Assembly: GCA_944322305.1 (NCBI GenBank)
Contig: CALUOP010000009.1
Location: forward strand, 1 to 64,000
Length of the DNA stretch: 64,000 nt
Origin: an uncultured Coriobacteriaceae bacterium
GTDB taxonomy: Bacteria > Actinomycetota > Coriobacteriia > Coriobacteriales > Coriobacteriaceae
Reading direction: 5' to 3'
Position 1 is the stretch's first letter, and each line of letters starts with the position of its first letter. The notes under the pieces are model-generated. The model ran no database searches. It had not been told where the DNA came from and saw only the letters and a program-made list of their open reading frames with translations. Both the position numbers and the translations under genes were made by a program. Below are positions 25,321 through 34,640 of the stretch, in pieces.

Positions 25321-26531
25321 GAGCGAACCTTTCTCATCGCGATCATGTCGTAGAACGCCTCCAGGCGGGTGTCGAGGCCCGCGTCGGAGGTCTGGGTGTC
25401 GAAGGTCAGGAACAGCACCGGCACGCGGTAGTCGCGGGAAAGCCGCTGCAGCACCGGCATCACGTCGATCTCGGGCGTGCAGCCGGCGCTCTTGATGTGC
25501 ACGATGCCGTCGTAGCCCGCCTCGGCGAAGCGCTTGGCCGCGGCGATGTTGAACGTGGAGGTGGGGCCCATGTCGTAGCTCGCGTACTCGGAGATGTAGG
25601 CCTGCGACGCCTCGGCGTTGTAGTGCAGGTTGAAAGTCGAGATGGACATGGCGTTGGAAAGCTCCACGCCCATGCCCATGAGCTTCTCCTCCAGGTTGAG
25701 GCAGCTCACCGGGTCCTGCGCGGTGTAGTACTCGCCCACGATGCCCACGCGCACCGGGTCGGCGGGCTTGCGCAGCTCGAGGGCGTCAAGCGCGTCGACG
25801 GCGCGGCGGTAGCCCTCCTCGATCTCGGCAACCGAGGTGGCGGCGCTCATGTCGGAGAGGAAGGAGCGCCGCACGCGGGCGAACGAGCCCTTCTCGGCTT
25901 CGAAACCGGCGTTGGCCAGGTAGCGATCGCGGAACGCGTCGATGTGCTCGACCATGCGCCACGCCCCCAGCGCGCCCTTGACGCCATGGGGAACCGACAG
26001 GTTGGGGTTCACCACCTTCTTGCAAAACGACACGTAGTCGCGCAGCTTGCCGGTGGCCACGTACGAGAAGTTCAGCATCTGGAAGTTGTCGTAGCCGGCG
26101 CTGCGCAGGATCATCTCCTGCAGCTCGCCGTAGTAGTTGAGGCGGCAAAAGCCCGTGACCTGCACGAGCACGTCGGCGCCGCGGTCGAGCGCGGCGGCGT
26201 AGTCGCCGATGATGTGCTTGAACGGCGTGCAGACGTAGTCGGCGCTCATCTCCTCGCCACGCTTGAGCGTGGCGCGCGTGGGTGCGGGCGTGGGCACGAA
26301 GTCGGCGTCGAGCACCTGCTCGGTGAAGTACTTGAAAGCCGGCTCGTAGTAGCGGAAGTGGAAAAACGCCACGCGCCGGCGAGAGTGGCGGTCGCGCTTG
26401 GGGCGCTTGCCGGTGAAGAACAGCGGCCGCGGGGCGCCGTCGCTCACCAGGATGCGCCCGCGCTCCTCGGCCGGGCTCTTGGCGCGGGGCTCGCCGGCGC
26501 TCTGCTCGGGTTCGGCGGTGGTGTCACGCAT
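25317..26531 (-). CDS. CoA-dehydratase activase-related protein (second subunit-like)
   Basis: A 404-aa protein similar to the C-terminal part of large acyl-CoA dehydratase activases. Residues 1-50 are a basic linker. Conserved cysteine motifs DYVCTPFKHIIGDY, FCRLNYYGELQ and IKSAGCTPEIDVMPVLQ suggest an iron-sulfur site, and VLFLTFDTQTSDAGLDTRLEAFYDMI matches the family's end signature. It overlaps both neighbours (8 bp upstream, 4 bp downstream), so the three genes are one translationally coupled operon. It probably forms a complex with the activator ATPase; the enzymatic role is not known. Confidence 0.8.
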   Translation of the reverse strand: MRDTTAEPEQSAGEPRAKSPAEERGRILVSDGAPRPLFFTGKRPKRDRHSRRRVAFFHFRYYEPAFKYFTEQVLDADFVPTPAPTRATLKRGEEMSADYVCTPFKHIIGDYAAALDRGADVLVQVTGFCRLNYYGELQEMILRSAGYDNFQMLNFSYVATGKLRDYVSFCKKVVNPNLSVPHGVKGALGAWRMVEHIDAFRDRYLANAGFEAEKGSFARVRRSFLSDMSAATSVAEIEEGYRRAVDALDALELRKPADPVRVGIVGEYYTAQDPVSCLNLEEKLMGMGVELSNAMSISTFNLHYNAEASQAYISEYASYDMGPTSTFNIAAAKRFAEAGYDGIVHIKSAGCTPEIDVMPVLQRLSRDYRVPVLFLTFDTQTSDAGLDTRLEAFYDMIAMRKVRS

Positions 26532-27525
26532 TGAGGTACCCGCCCTTCTTTTGGTACGAGAGGATGTCTACGAAGCTCTCCACGCGCGTCTCCACGCCGG
26601 CGGTTCCCGCTTGGGCGTCCACCGTGAGCGTGAGGATCGGCTTGCCGTGGATGCAGCGCTCTATGGCGTCGTCGCACATGGAGTCGGGACCGCAGGGGTA
26701 GGCGCTCATGAGCACGATGCCGTCGATGCGGTCGTGGAGCGTCAGGATCGAGCCGATGAGCTCACGGTTCACGATCCAGGGGATGGAGTGGCTGAACTCG
26801 TAGCTTTTCTTGAGCGTCCGGGCGCGATCGGTCTCGTCGGCGAAAAGCACGCAGGCGCCCTGGGCGCGCAGCGCGTCCTCCACCACCCCGCCCACGAAGG
26901 GGTCGTGGCTCACGTAGGGGTGCGCGGCAACCAGGATGGTGAGCGGGCGCTTCTCGGCCGGCAGCTTGGAAAGCACGCGCACGAGGCTCTCCTGCTCGCG
27001 CGCCATCTCGGCGTCGTAGGCGCGTTGGGCCGCGGCGGCAGCGCGATAGGCATGGCGAGCCTCCTTGCGCGTCACGCCGAACCGCACGCCCAGCTCGTAG
27101 AAAGCGTCCTCCTCTGACGTGCCGCGCGGCTCGTCTATGCGCAGCGCGATCACGTGCACGCTCTTGCCGGCCACCGCAAAGGCGTTTTTTGCGAGGTCGG
27201 GCAGCGCCTGGAACTTGGTGCAGAACGTCTCGAAGCGCCCGTAGCCCATGAGGCTCGGCACGAACACGGCGTCCACGCCCTCGTCCATGAGCGCGGACAC
27301 GTGGCCCAAGAACAGCTTCGAGGCCAGACAGCACTCGTCAACCGAGAGCTTGTCGCCGATCTCGAGCGTGGCGCGGTCAGACGGGCGATCGATAACCACC
27401 TCGCGCCCCAGCTCGGAGAAGAACGTCTGCCACATCCTGCCGTAGCGGTAATACATCAGCGCGCGCGGAATGCCGACGCGCCTCACGTCGGCAAGGTCGG
27501 CGCGCTGCCTTGCAAGTTTCGCCAT
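26524..27525 (-). CDS. DUF2229-type CoA-dehydratase activase-related protein
   Basis: A 333-aa homologue of the DUF2229 part of clostridial activase-like proteins and a distant paralogue of its downstream neighbour. It starts near the family's GIPRALMYYRYGRMWQTFFSELG block, followed by SVDECCLASKLFLGHV, GYGRFETFCTKFQALPD, AHPYVSHDPF, and SAYPCGPDSMCDDAIER...LTLTVDAQAGTAGVETRVESF. The cysteines probably hold an iron-sulfur cluster. It is first in the operon: GGAGGG precedes ATG 27525 and a promoter lies about 35-60 bases upstream. Its function within the family is unknown. Confidence 0.82.
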   Translation of the reverse strand: MAKLARQRADLADVRRVGIPRALMYYRYGRMWQTFFSELGREVVIDRPSDRATLEIGDKLSVDECCLASKLFLGHVSALMDEGVDAVFVPSLMGYGRFETFCTKFQALPDLAKNAFAVAGKSVHVIALRIDEPRGTSEEDAFYELGVRFGVTRKEARHAYRAAAAAQRAYDAEMAREQESLVRVLSKLPAEKRPLTILVAAHPYVSHDPFVGGVVEDALRAQGACVLFADETDRARTLKKSYEFSHSIPWIVNRELIGSILTLHDRIDGIVLMSAYPCGPDSMCDDAIERCIHGKPILTLTVDAQAGTAGVETRVESFVDILSYQKKGGYLNA

Positions 27526-27558
27526 ACAGCCCTCCAGCACTCTCACATATAAGTTTGT

Positions 27559-27586
27559 ATTGTAGCTTTGGAGCGTGGTGACACAA
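27559..27586 (-). promoter_or_regulatory. Promoter of the activator operon
   Basis: On the minus strand TTGTGT, a 16-base gap and TACAAT fit a sigma-70-type promoter, leaving a leader of about 27 nt before the start codon at 27525. Confidence 0.55.
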
Positions 27587-27676
27587 GGAGCAACGCAGCG
27601 CGTCAGAGCTTTTACGGCATCTCGGCGCGGGCGCAGACCAGCGTGCGTGGGGTCGGGCGCCTTTTGGCTGCGCCTT

Positions 27677-27859
27677 CTGTGCAAATATTCGAGCTATGGA
27701 CGATTTGTCGTTGGCGAAGATCGTGACTGCCCGTCTGGCTTGTAGTTTTATGCATATTGATCTGCAAACATGCAGATGTCTATCAGAGATTATTCATTTA
27801 CTTTTCTCCCGGGCAGAAGCGGTTCTCCAGAATCGTCCATAGCTCGTAAATTTGCACAG
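27677..27859. repeat. MITE-like AT-rich element with 29-bp inverted ends
   Basis: Ends 27677-27705 and 27831-27859 are inverted repeats of 29 bp with two mismatches (outer bases CTGTGCAAAT, inner GAGCTATGGACGATT). The 183-bp element is clearly richer in A+T than its surroundings and has no gene. A further CTGCCCG/CGGGCAG pair lies inside. I see no target duplication. It may be a miniature transposable element or a large cruciform. Confidence 0.65.
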
Positions 27860-27981
27860 CTGCATAACGAAGTGAGGCGCTTGGCCGTCAAGCTTCAGCG
27901 CACCGACGCTCCGTGATGCGCGCAAAACCGCGGACCCTCGCGTATTATGGTTGGGAAACCCTAACCCGAGCGAGGATCCGC

Positions 27982-30201
27982 ATGAAGCAGCAGAACGGCA
28001 GCACCAACCGCAAGCGGAAAGGGAGCGGGAAGCAGCACCTTCCCCGTCCGCACGCAAACAAGCATCCGAAAGGTTCAGACGGCCGCGCCGCCCGGCGCAG
28101 CGGAGCCTCAAGCAAAACCGAAGGCAAGCCGCGCGGCGCCGAAGGGCAGCGCACGACAAAGCCCCTGGCAGACCCCTGCGGCCCTACCGCCCTCGGCATC
28201 GCGCGCGAGGCCTTCCTGCCCGTCTCGCGCGCCGACATGGAGGCGCGCGGCTGGGATCAGTGCGACTTCGTGTACGTGTGCGGCGACGCGTACGTTGACC
28301 ACCCCTCCTTCGGCATGGCCATCATCACGCGCGTGCTCGAGGCGCACGGCTACCGCGTGGGCGTGATCTGCCAGCCCGACTGGACCGACCCCGCAAGCGT
28401 TACCGCCCTAGGCGAGCCGCGTCTGGCGTTTCTCGTCTCGGCGGGCAACATGGACTCCATGGTGAACCACTACAGCGTGAGTAAGCACCGCCGCCGCACC
28501 GACGCCTACACCCCCGGCGGAGCCGCGCGCGCCCGCCCCGACCACGCCGCCGTGGTGTACGGCAACCTCATCCGCCGCACCTACAAGGACGTGCCGGTGA
28601 TTCTCGGCGGCATCGAGGCGAGCCTCAGGCGCTTGGCGCACTACGACTACTGGTCGGACAAGCTCAAGCGCTCGATCCTTCTGGACGCAGGCGCCGACCT
28701 GGTGATCTACGGCATGGGCGAGAAGCCCGTGGTGGAGGTGGCCGACGCGCTGGCAGCCGGGCTCCCGGTTGACCAGATCACCTACGTGGCCGGCACCTGC
28801 TACCGCACGCGCTCGCTCGAGCATGTCTACGACGCCACCGAGCTGCCCTCGTGGGACGAGCTCGAGGCCGACAAGCTCGCCTACGCGCGCAGCTTCAACG
28901 TGCAACATCAGAACATGGACCCCATCCGCGGCGGCCGGCTGGTAGAGGCCTACCCGCACAGCGTGTATGTGGTGCAGAACCCGCCCGCCGCCCCGCTCAC
29001 CACCCCCGAGATGGACGCCGTCTACGCCCTGCCGTACACGCGCACCTACCACCCCGACTACGAGGCGGCCGGCGGCGTGCCCGCGCTCAAGGAGGTCAAG
29101 ATGAGCCTGATCTCCAACCGCGGGTGCTTCGGCGAGTGCAGCTTCTGCGCGCTGACCTTCCACCAGGGACGCATCCTGCAGGTGCGCAGCCACGAGAGCA
29201 TCGTGGCCGAGGCGAGGCAGATCATCGCCGAGCCCGACTTCAAGGGCTACATCCACGACGTGGGCGGCCCCACCGCCAACTTCCGCCAACCCGCCTGCAA
29301 GGCGCAGCTCAAACGCGGCGCGTGCGCCAACAAGCGCTGCCTGTGGCCCGGCGTGTGCAGCCAGATGGAGGTGAGCCACGCCGACTACGTGGAGCTGCTG
29401 CGCGAGCTGAGCGCGCTGCCCGGCGTGAAAAAGGTTTTTGTGCGCAGCGGCATCCGGTTCGACTACGTCATGGCCGACCCCGACGACACCTTCCTCACCG
29501 AGCTGTGCGCCAACCATGTGTCGGGCCAGCTCAAGGTGGCGCCCGAGCACGTGAGCGACGCCGTCCTCTCGGTTATGGGCAAGCCCAGCCGCGCGGTGTA
29601 CGACCGCTTCTGCGACGCCTACCGCCGCACCAACAAGCGTCTGGGCAAAGACCAGTACCTGGTGCCCTACCTCATGAGCAGCCATCCCGGGTCCACCATG
29701 AAGGAGGCCGTCGAGCTGGCCGAGTACTGCCGCGACCTTGGTTACATGCCCGAGCAGGTGCAGGACTTCTACCCCACCCCGAGCACCATGAGCACCTGCA
29801 TGTACTACACCGGCGTGGATCCGCGCACCATGAAGCCGGTCTACGTGCCCAAAAGCCCTCACGAGAAGGCCATGCAGCGCGCGCTTATCCAGTACCGCAA
29901 GCCCGAGAACTACGAGCTGGTGGCTGAAGCGCTCAGACGCGCGCATCGCACCGACCTCATCGGCTACGGGCCGAAGTGCCTGATCCGTCCGCGCAAAGGC
30001 GCGGGCCGGGACGGCAAGGGAGCAGGCGGGCAAGAAGCGCGCCCGTCCGGCGGGAAGGCGGGGCGCGGGAGCGCCGCGCGCAGCAGTCGCCCCAAGGCGG
30101 GCAAAGGCAAGGGCGGGGCGTTCCCGCGCGGCTCGTGGGCGCAGGGCCGCAACCGCGCCGGCCAGGGCCGCGAGGCCAACCGAGGCGGCCACCGCGGCTG
30201 A
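27982..30201 (+). CDS. YgiQ family radical SAM protein
   Basis: A 739-aa radical SAM protein of the YgiQ (UPF0313) family, usual length plus a long basic tail. An N-terminal Arg/Lys-rich stretch (1-60) is followed by a B12-binding-like Rossmann region (YVCGDAYVDHPSFGMAIITRVLEAHGYRVG), the cluster-binding CFGECSFC in place of CxxxCxxC, and conserved YLMSSHPGSTMKEAVELAEY and QVQDFYPTPSTMSTCMYYTG. The last 75 residues are Gly/Lys/Arg-rich and probably bind RNA or are disordered. The reaction is not established for the family. GAGGA precedes ATG 27982; a TATTAT at 27943-27948 may be the -10 element. Confidence 0.92.
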   Translation: MKQQNGSTNRKRKGSGKQHLPRPHANKHPKGSDGRAARRSGASSKTEGKPRGAEGQRTTKPLADPCGPTALGIAREAFLPVSRADMEARGWDQCDFVYVCGDAYVDHPSFGMAIITRVLEAHGYRVGVICQPDWTDPASVTALGEPRLAFLVSAGNMDSMVNHYSVSKHRRRTDAYTPGGAARARPDHAAVVYGNLIRRTYKDVPVILGGIEASLRRLAHYDYWSDKLKRSILLDAGADLVIYGMGEKPVVEVADALAAGLPVDQITYVAGTCYRTRSLEHVYDATELPSWDELEADKLAYARSFNVQHQNMDPIRGGRLVEAYPHSVYVVQNPPAAPLTTPEMDAVYALPYTRTYHPDYEAAGGVPALKEVKMSLISNRGCFGECSFCALTFHQGRILQVRSHESIVAEARQIIAEPDFKGYIHDVGGPTANFRQPACKAQLKRGACANKRCLWPGVCSQMEVSHADYVELLRELSALPGVKKVFVRSGIRFDYVMADPDDTFLTELCANHVSGQLKVAPEHVSDAVLSVMGKPSRAVYDRFCDAYRRTNKRLGKDQYLVPYLMSSHPGSTMKEAVELAEYCRDLGYMPEQVQDFYPTPSTMSTCMYYTGVDPRTMKPVYVPKSPHEKAMQRALIQYRKPENYELVAEALRRAHRTDLIGYGPKCLIRPRKGAGRDGKGAGGQEARPSGGKAGRGSAARSSRPKAGKGKGGAFPRGSWAQGRNRAGQGREANRGGHRG

Positions 30202-30308
30202 GGCGCAGCGTGCGCCGCACGGCAGGCGGGGCCGGTCTTTGCCCGGAGCAGCTGAGCCCCAAGCAAAGATCGACCCAGCACCGAAGAGCACCGAACGGGA
30301 ACCTGCGC

Positions 30309-31055
30309 CTATGCCAACGGCCCGCAGTAGGCAGCCCCGGAACGCAGCACAGACTCGCGCACCAGCACGTCGAGCGCGTCCAAGCAACACGGCGGTACCG
30401 CGTGGTCGCGCTTGTACACCGAAAGCTCCGTGCACGCCAAGACAACCGTGCTGCAGCCCTTCTCGCCCACCAGCTCGTCCAGCACGCGGCCGAAGCGCTC
30501 CTCGCTCGCCGGCTTGCCGGCCTTGATCTCGTCGTAGATCAGCGCCATCACGTCGCGCTGCCGGTCAGGCGAAGGCGCCACCGCCTCAACGCCGAGCGCT
30601 TGGCACTCGCGCGCGTACACTCCGGCGGAAATGGTTCCGTCGGTAGCCATGATGCCGATGCGACGCGTGCCGCCCGCCGTGGCGGTGTCGCCCAGACCGT
30701 GCGCCACCGCGTAGCGCACGGTTTCGCGCGGCATGTGGATTACGGGTACCGCCGTCTCGGCCTGGATCTTGTCGTAGAAGAAATGAGAGGTGTTGCAGGG
30801 GATGGCGATGTGCGCCGCCCCCCAGCCCTCGAGCAGGCGCACGTCAGCAGCCATAGCGGCGATAAGCTCGCGATCCTCGCCTGTCACGATGGCGCGGGTG
30901 CGGTCGGGCATGGAGGCGTGGCTGACGATGAGGGTGTCGATATGGTCTTGGTCGCCCGCCGCCTGCGTTGCGGCAATGAGCTGGTCGTAGAAGTAGCACG
31001 AGGCCTCCGGCCCCATTCCGCCGATGACGCCGAGCTTTTTGCGCGCTTGTTCCAT
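30309..31055 (-). CDS. Aspartate/glutamate racemase family protein
   Basis: A 248-aa cofactor-independent racemase. The two catalytic cysteines lie in IAIPCNTSHFFYD and VLACTELSVYKRD; the start KKLGVIGGMGPEAS is the aspartate-racemase signature. It should interconvert L- and D-aspartate. It lies 93 bp downstream of an ATP-grasp ligase gene in the same direction. The pairing resembles the Enterococcus faecium racemase/D-aspartate ligase operon that builds the D-iso-aspartyl peptidoglycan cross-bridge. GGGAGG precedes ATG 31055. Other substrates such as glutamate or hydantoins are possible. Confidence 0.88.
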   Translation of the reverse strand: MEQARKKLGVIGGMGPEASCYFYDQLIAATQAAGDQDHIDTLIVSHASMPDRTRAIVTGEDRELIAAMAADVRLLEGWGAAHIAIPCNTSHFFYDKIQAETAVPVIHMPRETVRYAVAHGLGDTATAGGTRRIGIMATDGTISAGVYARECQALGVEAVAPSPDRQRDVMALIYDEIKAGKPASEERFGRVLDELVGEKGCSTVVLACTELSVYKRDHAVPPCCLDALDVLVRESVLRSGAAYCGPLA

Positions 31056-31148
31056 GCCGCCTCCCTGTACGTTGCGTCGTCCCATACCGCCTGCCGCATG
31101 CGGGACGCAAGTGCCGCATCCGCCCCACGCGAAAGGTCGCGCATGCCT

Positions 31149-32363
31149 CTACGGGCGGTAGTTCTCCTTGTAATCCTTGAAATAGCCGAGGTAGGTGTGC
31201 CACATGCGCAGCGTGCGGTTGAAACCGTTGTCGCCGCGCATGAACACGGGGTTCACCACCTCGCCCGCGCGCCACAGCGCAAGTGCGTCCGCGCGGTTCT
31301 TGGGATCGGTCACGTAGCGTTTGATGACGCCCTTGGGCACCACGCTCCACAAGTGCGGCTTGCGCGGAGTCTCAAACGGCAGCTCGCGGCCGCGCACCCA
31401 ATCCTCTACCAGGTACTTGGCAACGTTTAAGCCCGAACCCGTAACGTAGTAGTTGCTGCGGCCCTGGCGCGTGTTGAAGTCGAAGAACTTGAAGCGGCCG
31501 TCGCGCTGGTCGAACTTGACGTCGAAGTTGGCAAAGCCCACGTAACCCAGGTCCTCAAGCAGCTCCTTGATGCGCACCAGCTCGCCCAGCTCGGGCTCGG
31601 TGATGATGGCTGCGTGGTTGCCGCCGGCGTGCGGGGAGTGCTCCTCCAAAAGCACGTGGCCCAGGCACATCATCTTGACCTTGCCGTTGCGGTCGGAGTA
31701 CGTGGTGAGCACGCGCATGTACTCGTCGTTGCCCGGGATCATGTCTTGGATGATGAGGTCGCCGGAGTAGCCCGAGGCGTACACCTCGCCGATGATCCGC
31801 TCAAGCTGCGGACGGTCCTCGATGACGTACACCTTGAACTGGGTGTCAAACGGATGCGCCCAGTAGTCGATGCCGTCGGAGGGCTTGAGGATAACCGGGA
31901 AGGGGAAGTCGAGCGAGAAGTCCATCGGGGCGCCCTTCTTATACACGAAGGTGCCAGGACGTTCGATGGCGTGCTTGTCGCAGAAACGGTAGAACTCGTC
32001 CTTGCGCTGGAACGTGTCCATCATCTCGAAATCAATGTAGGGCGCGATCACGTTGGAGGGGTACGCGCCCTTGTGCTTGCTGGCCAGCGCCACGTAGTTG
32101 TCGCCGCAGCCAATGAGCAAGACTTTCTTGTCGGCGTGCGCCGCGGCGAAGGCGCTCACCGCAGCCACGAACTCGTCATCTTGGTCGATGTTCTCGTTGG
32201 GCGTGTACTCAACGATCTTGCTGCGGAAGCTCGGGCCGGTGTGGTACTTGCCGTACACGTAGGTCTTCACTTGGTACTGCTCGTAAAACGCGCGGGCCAC
32301 GCTGTAAGAGTTGATGTCGCCGCCAAACACCAGCGGCACGAACTCGCGCTCGGTAAACTGCAT
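31149..32363 (-). CDS. ATP-grasp carboxylate-amine ligase, probable D-aspartate ligase
   Basis: A 404-aa ATP-grasp enzyme: N-terminal LVFGGDINSYSVARAFYEQY and GKYHTGPSFRSKIVEY, ATP-grasp lysine and loop in FPVILKPSDGIDYW, and metal/phosphate residues in GFANFDVKFDQRDGRFKFFDFNTRQGRSNYYVTGSG. The final block resembles D-aspartate ligase (Aslfm), which adds D-Asp to the lysine side chain of the UDP-MurNAc-pentapeptide. The neighbouring aspartate racemase supports this; the acceptor amine (Lys or Orn) cannot be told. ATG 32363 has GGGGAG upstream. Confidence 0.8.
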   Translation of the reverse strand: MQFTEREFVPLVFGGDINSYSVARAFYEQYQVKTYVYGKYHTGPSFRSKIVEYTPNENIDQDDEFVAAVSAFAAAHADKKVLLIGCGDNYVALASKHKGAYPSNVIAPYIDFEMMDTFQRKDEFYRFCDKHAIERPGTFVYKKGAPMDFSLDFPFPVILKPSDGIDYWAHPFDTQFKVYVIEDRPQLERIIGEVYASGYSGDLIIQDMIPGNDEYMRVLTTYSDRNGKVKMMCLGHVLLEEHSPHAGGNHAAIITEPELGELVRIKELLEDLGYVGFANFDVKFDQRDGRFKFFDFNTRQGRSNYYVTGSGLNVAKYLVEDWVRGRELPFETPRKPHLWSVVPKGVIKRYVTDPKNRADALALWRAGEVVNPVFMRGDNGFNRTLRMWHTYLGYFKDYKENYRP

Positions 32364-32563
32364 AGAGGCTCCCCTGCATCGCGCAATGGCAATCGTCAGG
32401 CACCGAGAAGCGGCGCAGCCATCCGCAGCCGCCCGTCGGCGCATACGTGCCTTATGATAGCCCCTTGCGTGCGGGGGCTTGCGGTTTCCAACAGTTTTTC
32501 CGCATAGCCGCCTGCCGGCTGCGGGAGCGCGAGCACGGCAAGGCGGCAACACGTTTCCGGCGC

Positions 32564-33724
32564 CTAGATCCCCGCGGCTCGGATCGCCTCCACGGCGGCG
32601 CGCAGCCCCTCGGGCGGCAGCACGAGCGCCATGCGCACGTACCCCTCGCCGCTCGGGCCGAAGCTCGCGCCCGGGGTCACCACCACGCCGGCACGCTCCA
32701 TGAGCTCCTCGCAAAACGCCAGGCTGTCGGTGCGGCCGCCGGGCAGCTTGGCCCACACGAACATGGTGCCGTGCGCGTTGGGCCGCTCCCAGCCGATGGC
32801 CTCCAGGCCGTCGCACAGCGCGTCGCGACGCTCCTGGTACAGCATCCGCTGGCGCTCCACGCCCTCAAGCGAACCGGTGAGCGCGGCGATGGCGGCCATC
32901 TGGATGGGATAGAACATTCCGAAGCTCATCTGCCCGCGCAGCTTGGCGAAAGCGGCCACCACGTCGGCGCGGCCCACCAGAAAGCCCACGCGCGCGCCGG
33001 TCACGTCAAACGACTTGGAGAGCGAGAAGAACTCCACGCCCTGCTCGAGCGCGCCCTCGTGCGCCAGGAAGCTGCCGCCGCGCTCGCCGTCGTAGATGAT
33101 GTCGGAATAGGCGTTGTCGTGCACGATGAGAATGTCGTGTGCGCGCGCGAAGGCAATGATCTCCTCGTACAGCCCAGGGGTGGCCACGCTGCCCACGGGG
33201 TTGGCCGGCAGCGACACGATCATGTACTTGGCGCGGTCGGCCACCTCGTCGGGGATGTCGGCCACGTGCGGCAGAAAGCCGTGCTCGGCGGTGAGCTTGT
33301 AGTAGTACGGCTTGGCCTTGGCGATAAAGGCGCCGCCCTGGAAGATGGGGTAGCACGGGTCGGGCACGAGCACCGTGTCGTCCTCGTCGAGCATCGCCAG
33401 CGCGAAGAGCCCCACGCCCTCCTGCGTGCCGTTCACGCTCGTCACCATGTCGGGCGTGATGCCCTCGACGCCGAAGCGGCGCGCGTAGTAGTCGCACACG
33501 GCCTGCTTGAGCTCGGGCAGGTCGCGCAGGGAGTACTTCCACATCTCGGGCTTGCGCGCCGCGTTGACGAGCGCGTCAACGATGTGCGGCGCCGGCGGGA
33601 AGTCGGGCGTGCCGACCGACAGGTTGTAGATCGTGCGCCCCTCGGCCTCCAGGGCCAGGCGCTTGTCGTTCAACGAAGCGAAGATCTCCTCGCCAAAGGC
33701 GTCCAAGCGTTTCGAGAACTGCAT
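32564..33724 (-). CDS. Class I/II PLP-dependent aminotransferase
   Basis: A 386-aa fold-type I aminotransferase. Seen are IYNLSVGTPDFPPAPHIVDAL, the PLP contacts NGTQEGVGL and HDNAYSDIIYDG, the Schiff-base lysine in FFSLSKSFDVTGARVGF, and the C-terminal arginine segment EGYVRMALVLP. The family includes LL-diaminopimelate, alanine and aromatic/methionine aminotransferases; SLSKSF and the overall pattern suggest the DapL/AlaC-like side, but I cannot fix the substrate. GAGGGGAG precedes ATG 33724. It is preceded by nagB in the same direction with a 124-bp gap. Confidence 0.88.
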   Translation of the reverse strand: MQFSKRLDAFGEEIFASLNDKRLALEAEGRTIYNLSVGTPDFPPAPHIVDALVNAARKPEMWKYSLRDLPELKQAVCDYYARRFGVEGITPDMVTSVNGTQEGVGLFALAMLDEDDTVLVPDPCYPIFQGGAFIAKAKPYYYKLTAEHGFLPHVADIPDEVADRAKYMIVSLPANPVGSVATPGLYEEIIAFARAHDILIVHDNAYSDIIYDGERGGSFLAHEGALEQGVEFFSLSKSFDVTGARVGFLVGRADVVAAFAKLRGQMSFGMFYPIQMAAIAALTGSLEGVERQRMLYQERRDALCDGLEAIGWERPNAHGTMFVWAKLPGGRTDSLAFCEELMERAGVVVTPGASFGPSGEGYVRMALVLPPEGLRAAVEAIRAAGI

Positions 33725-33848
33725 GCGCTCCCCTCTCTTGTTGCGACGTCGCCGGCTGGCGAACCTGCCGGCCACGGGCCGCAACTGAAAAGGGCCCGTC
33801 GCGATGCGGCGAACCCTGCTGAACTCTCGCTTGGAAAGAGTATATACC

Positions 33849-34586
33849 TTAGGCCTCCGGGCAAAGGGAGAGCGCAGCCTCGTCGGCCACGATCGTAACA
33901 TCCTGGTGGAACTGGAGGATGGAGGCGGGCAGCTGCGGGGTGACCGGGCCGTACACGGCGGCCTTGAGCGCCTCGGCCTTGTCAGCGCCGGAGACGACCA
34001 CGAGGATCTTCTTGGCGCACATGATGGTGCCGATGCCCATGGTGTAGGCCTGGCGCGGCACGTCGTCGGCAGAGGCGAAGAAGCGCTTGTTGGCCTCGAT
34101 AGTGCTCTCGGTCAGGTCGACGCAGTGGGTGGTGGCGGCGAAGTCGTCGGCCGGCTCGTTGAAGCCGATGTGGCCGTTGCGGCCGAGGCCCAGAAGCTGC
34201 AGGTCCATCCCGCCGAGCGCACGGACAGCGGCCTCGTAGGTGGCGCACTCGTCGTCAGCGTCGGGGTTCTCGCCGTTCGGCACGTGGGTGTTGGCCTTGT
34301 CGATGTTCACGTGGTCGAACAGGTTCTCGTTCATGAAGTAGTAGTAGCTCTGGTCGTTGGTGCGGGGCAGGCCGCGGTACTCGTCCAGGTTGTAGGTCAC
34401 CACGTGCGAGAAGTCCACGTCGCCGGCCTCGTTGGCGGCGATCAGGTTCTTGTAGGTGCCCACCGGCGAGGAGCCGGTAGCCAGGCCGAGCTTGCTCTCG
34501 GGGTTGAGAACGACCTGAGCAGCGATGATGTTGGCTGCCTTGCGGCTCATGTCGTCATAGTCGCGCACGCGGATGATCTTGATCAT
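33849..34586 (-). CDS. nagB: Glucosamine-6-phosphate deaminase
   Basis: A 245-aa NagB converting glucosamine-6-phosphate to fructose-6-phosphate and ammonia. Motifs are LATGSSPVGTYKNL, the catalytic NLDEYRGL, GLGRNGHIGFNEP, and GADKAEALKAAVYGPVTPQLPASILQ. It is the short form typical of Gram-positives. AGAGGG precedes ATG 34586. A palindromic ACTGGTnnnnACCAGT operator and a -10 element lie upstream, suggesting control by a NagR/DasR-type GntR regulator relieved by amino-sugar phosphates. glmM, the opposing amino-sugar synthesis gene, lies beyond array 5. Confidence 0.95.
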   Translation of the reverse strand: MIKIIRVRDYDDMSRKAANIIAAQVVLNPESKLGLATGSSPVGTYKNLIAANEAGDVDFSHVVTYNLDEYRGLPRTNDQSYYYFMNENLFDHVNIDKANTHVPNGENPDADDECATYEAAVRALGGMDLQLLGLGRNGHIGFNEPADDFAATTHCVDLTESTIEANKRFFASADDVPRQAYTMGIGTIMCAKKILVVVSGADKAEALKAAVYGPVTPQLPASILQFHQDVTIVADEAALSLCPEA

Positions 34587-34640
34587 GATCCCTCTTTCTG
34601 CCTGGGAGCGTCTGCTCCGCCCTTAGCACCTGCAGTGTTA

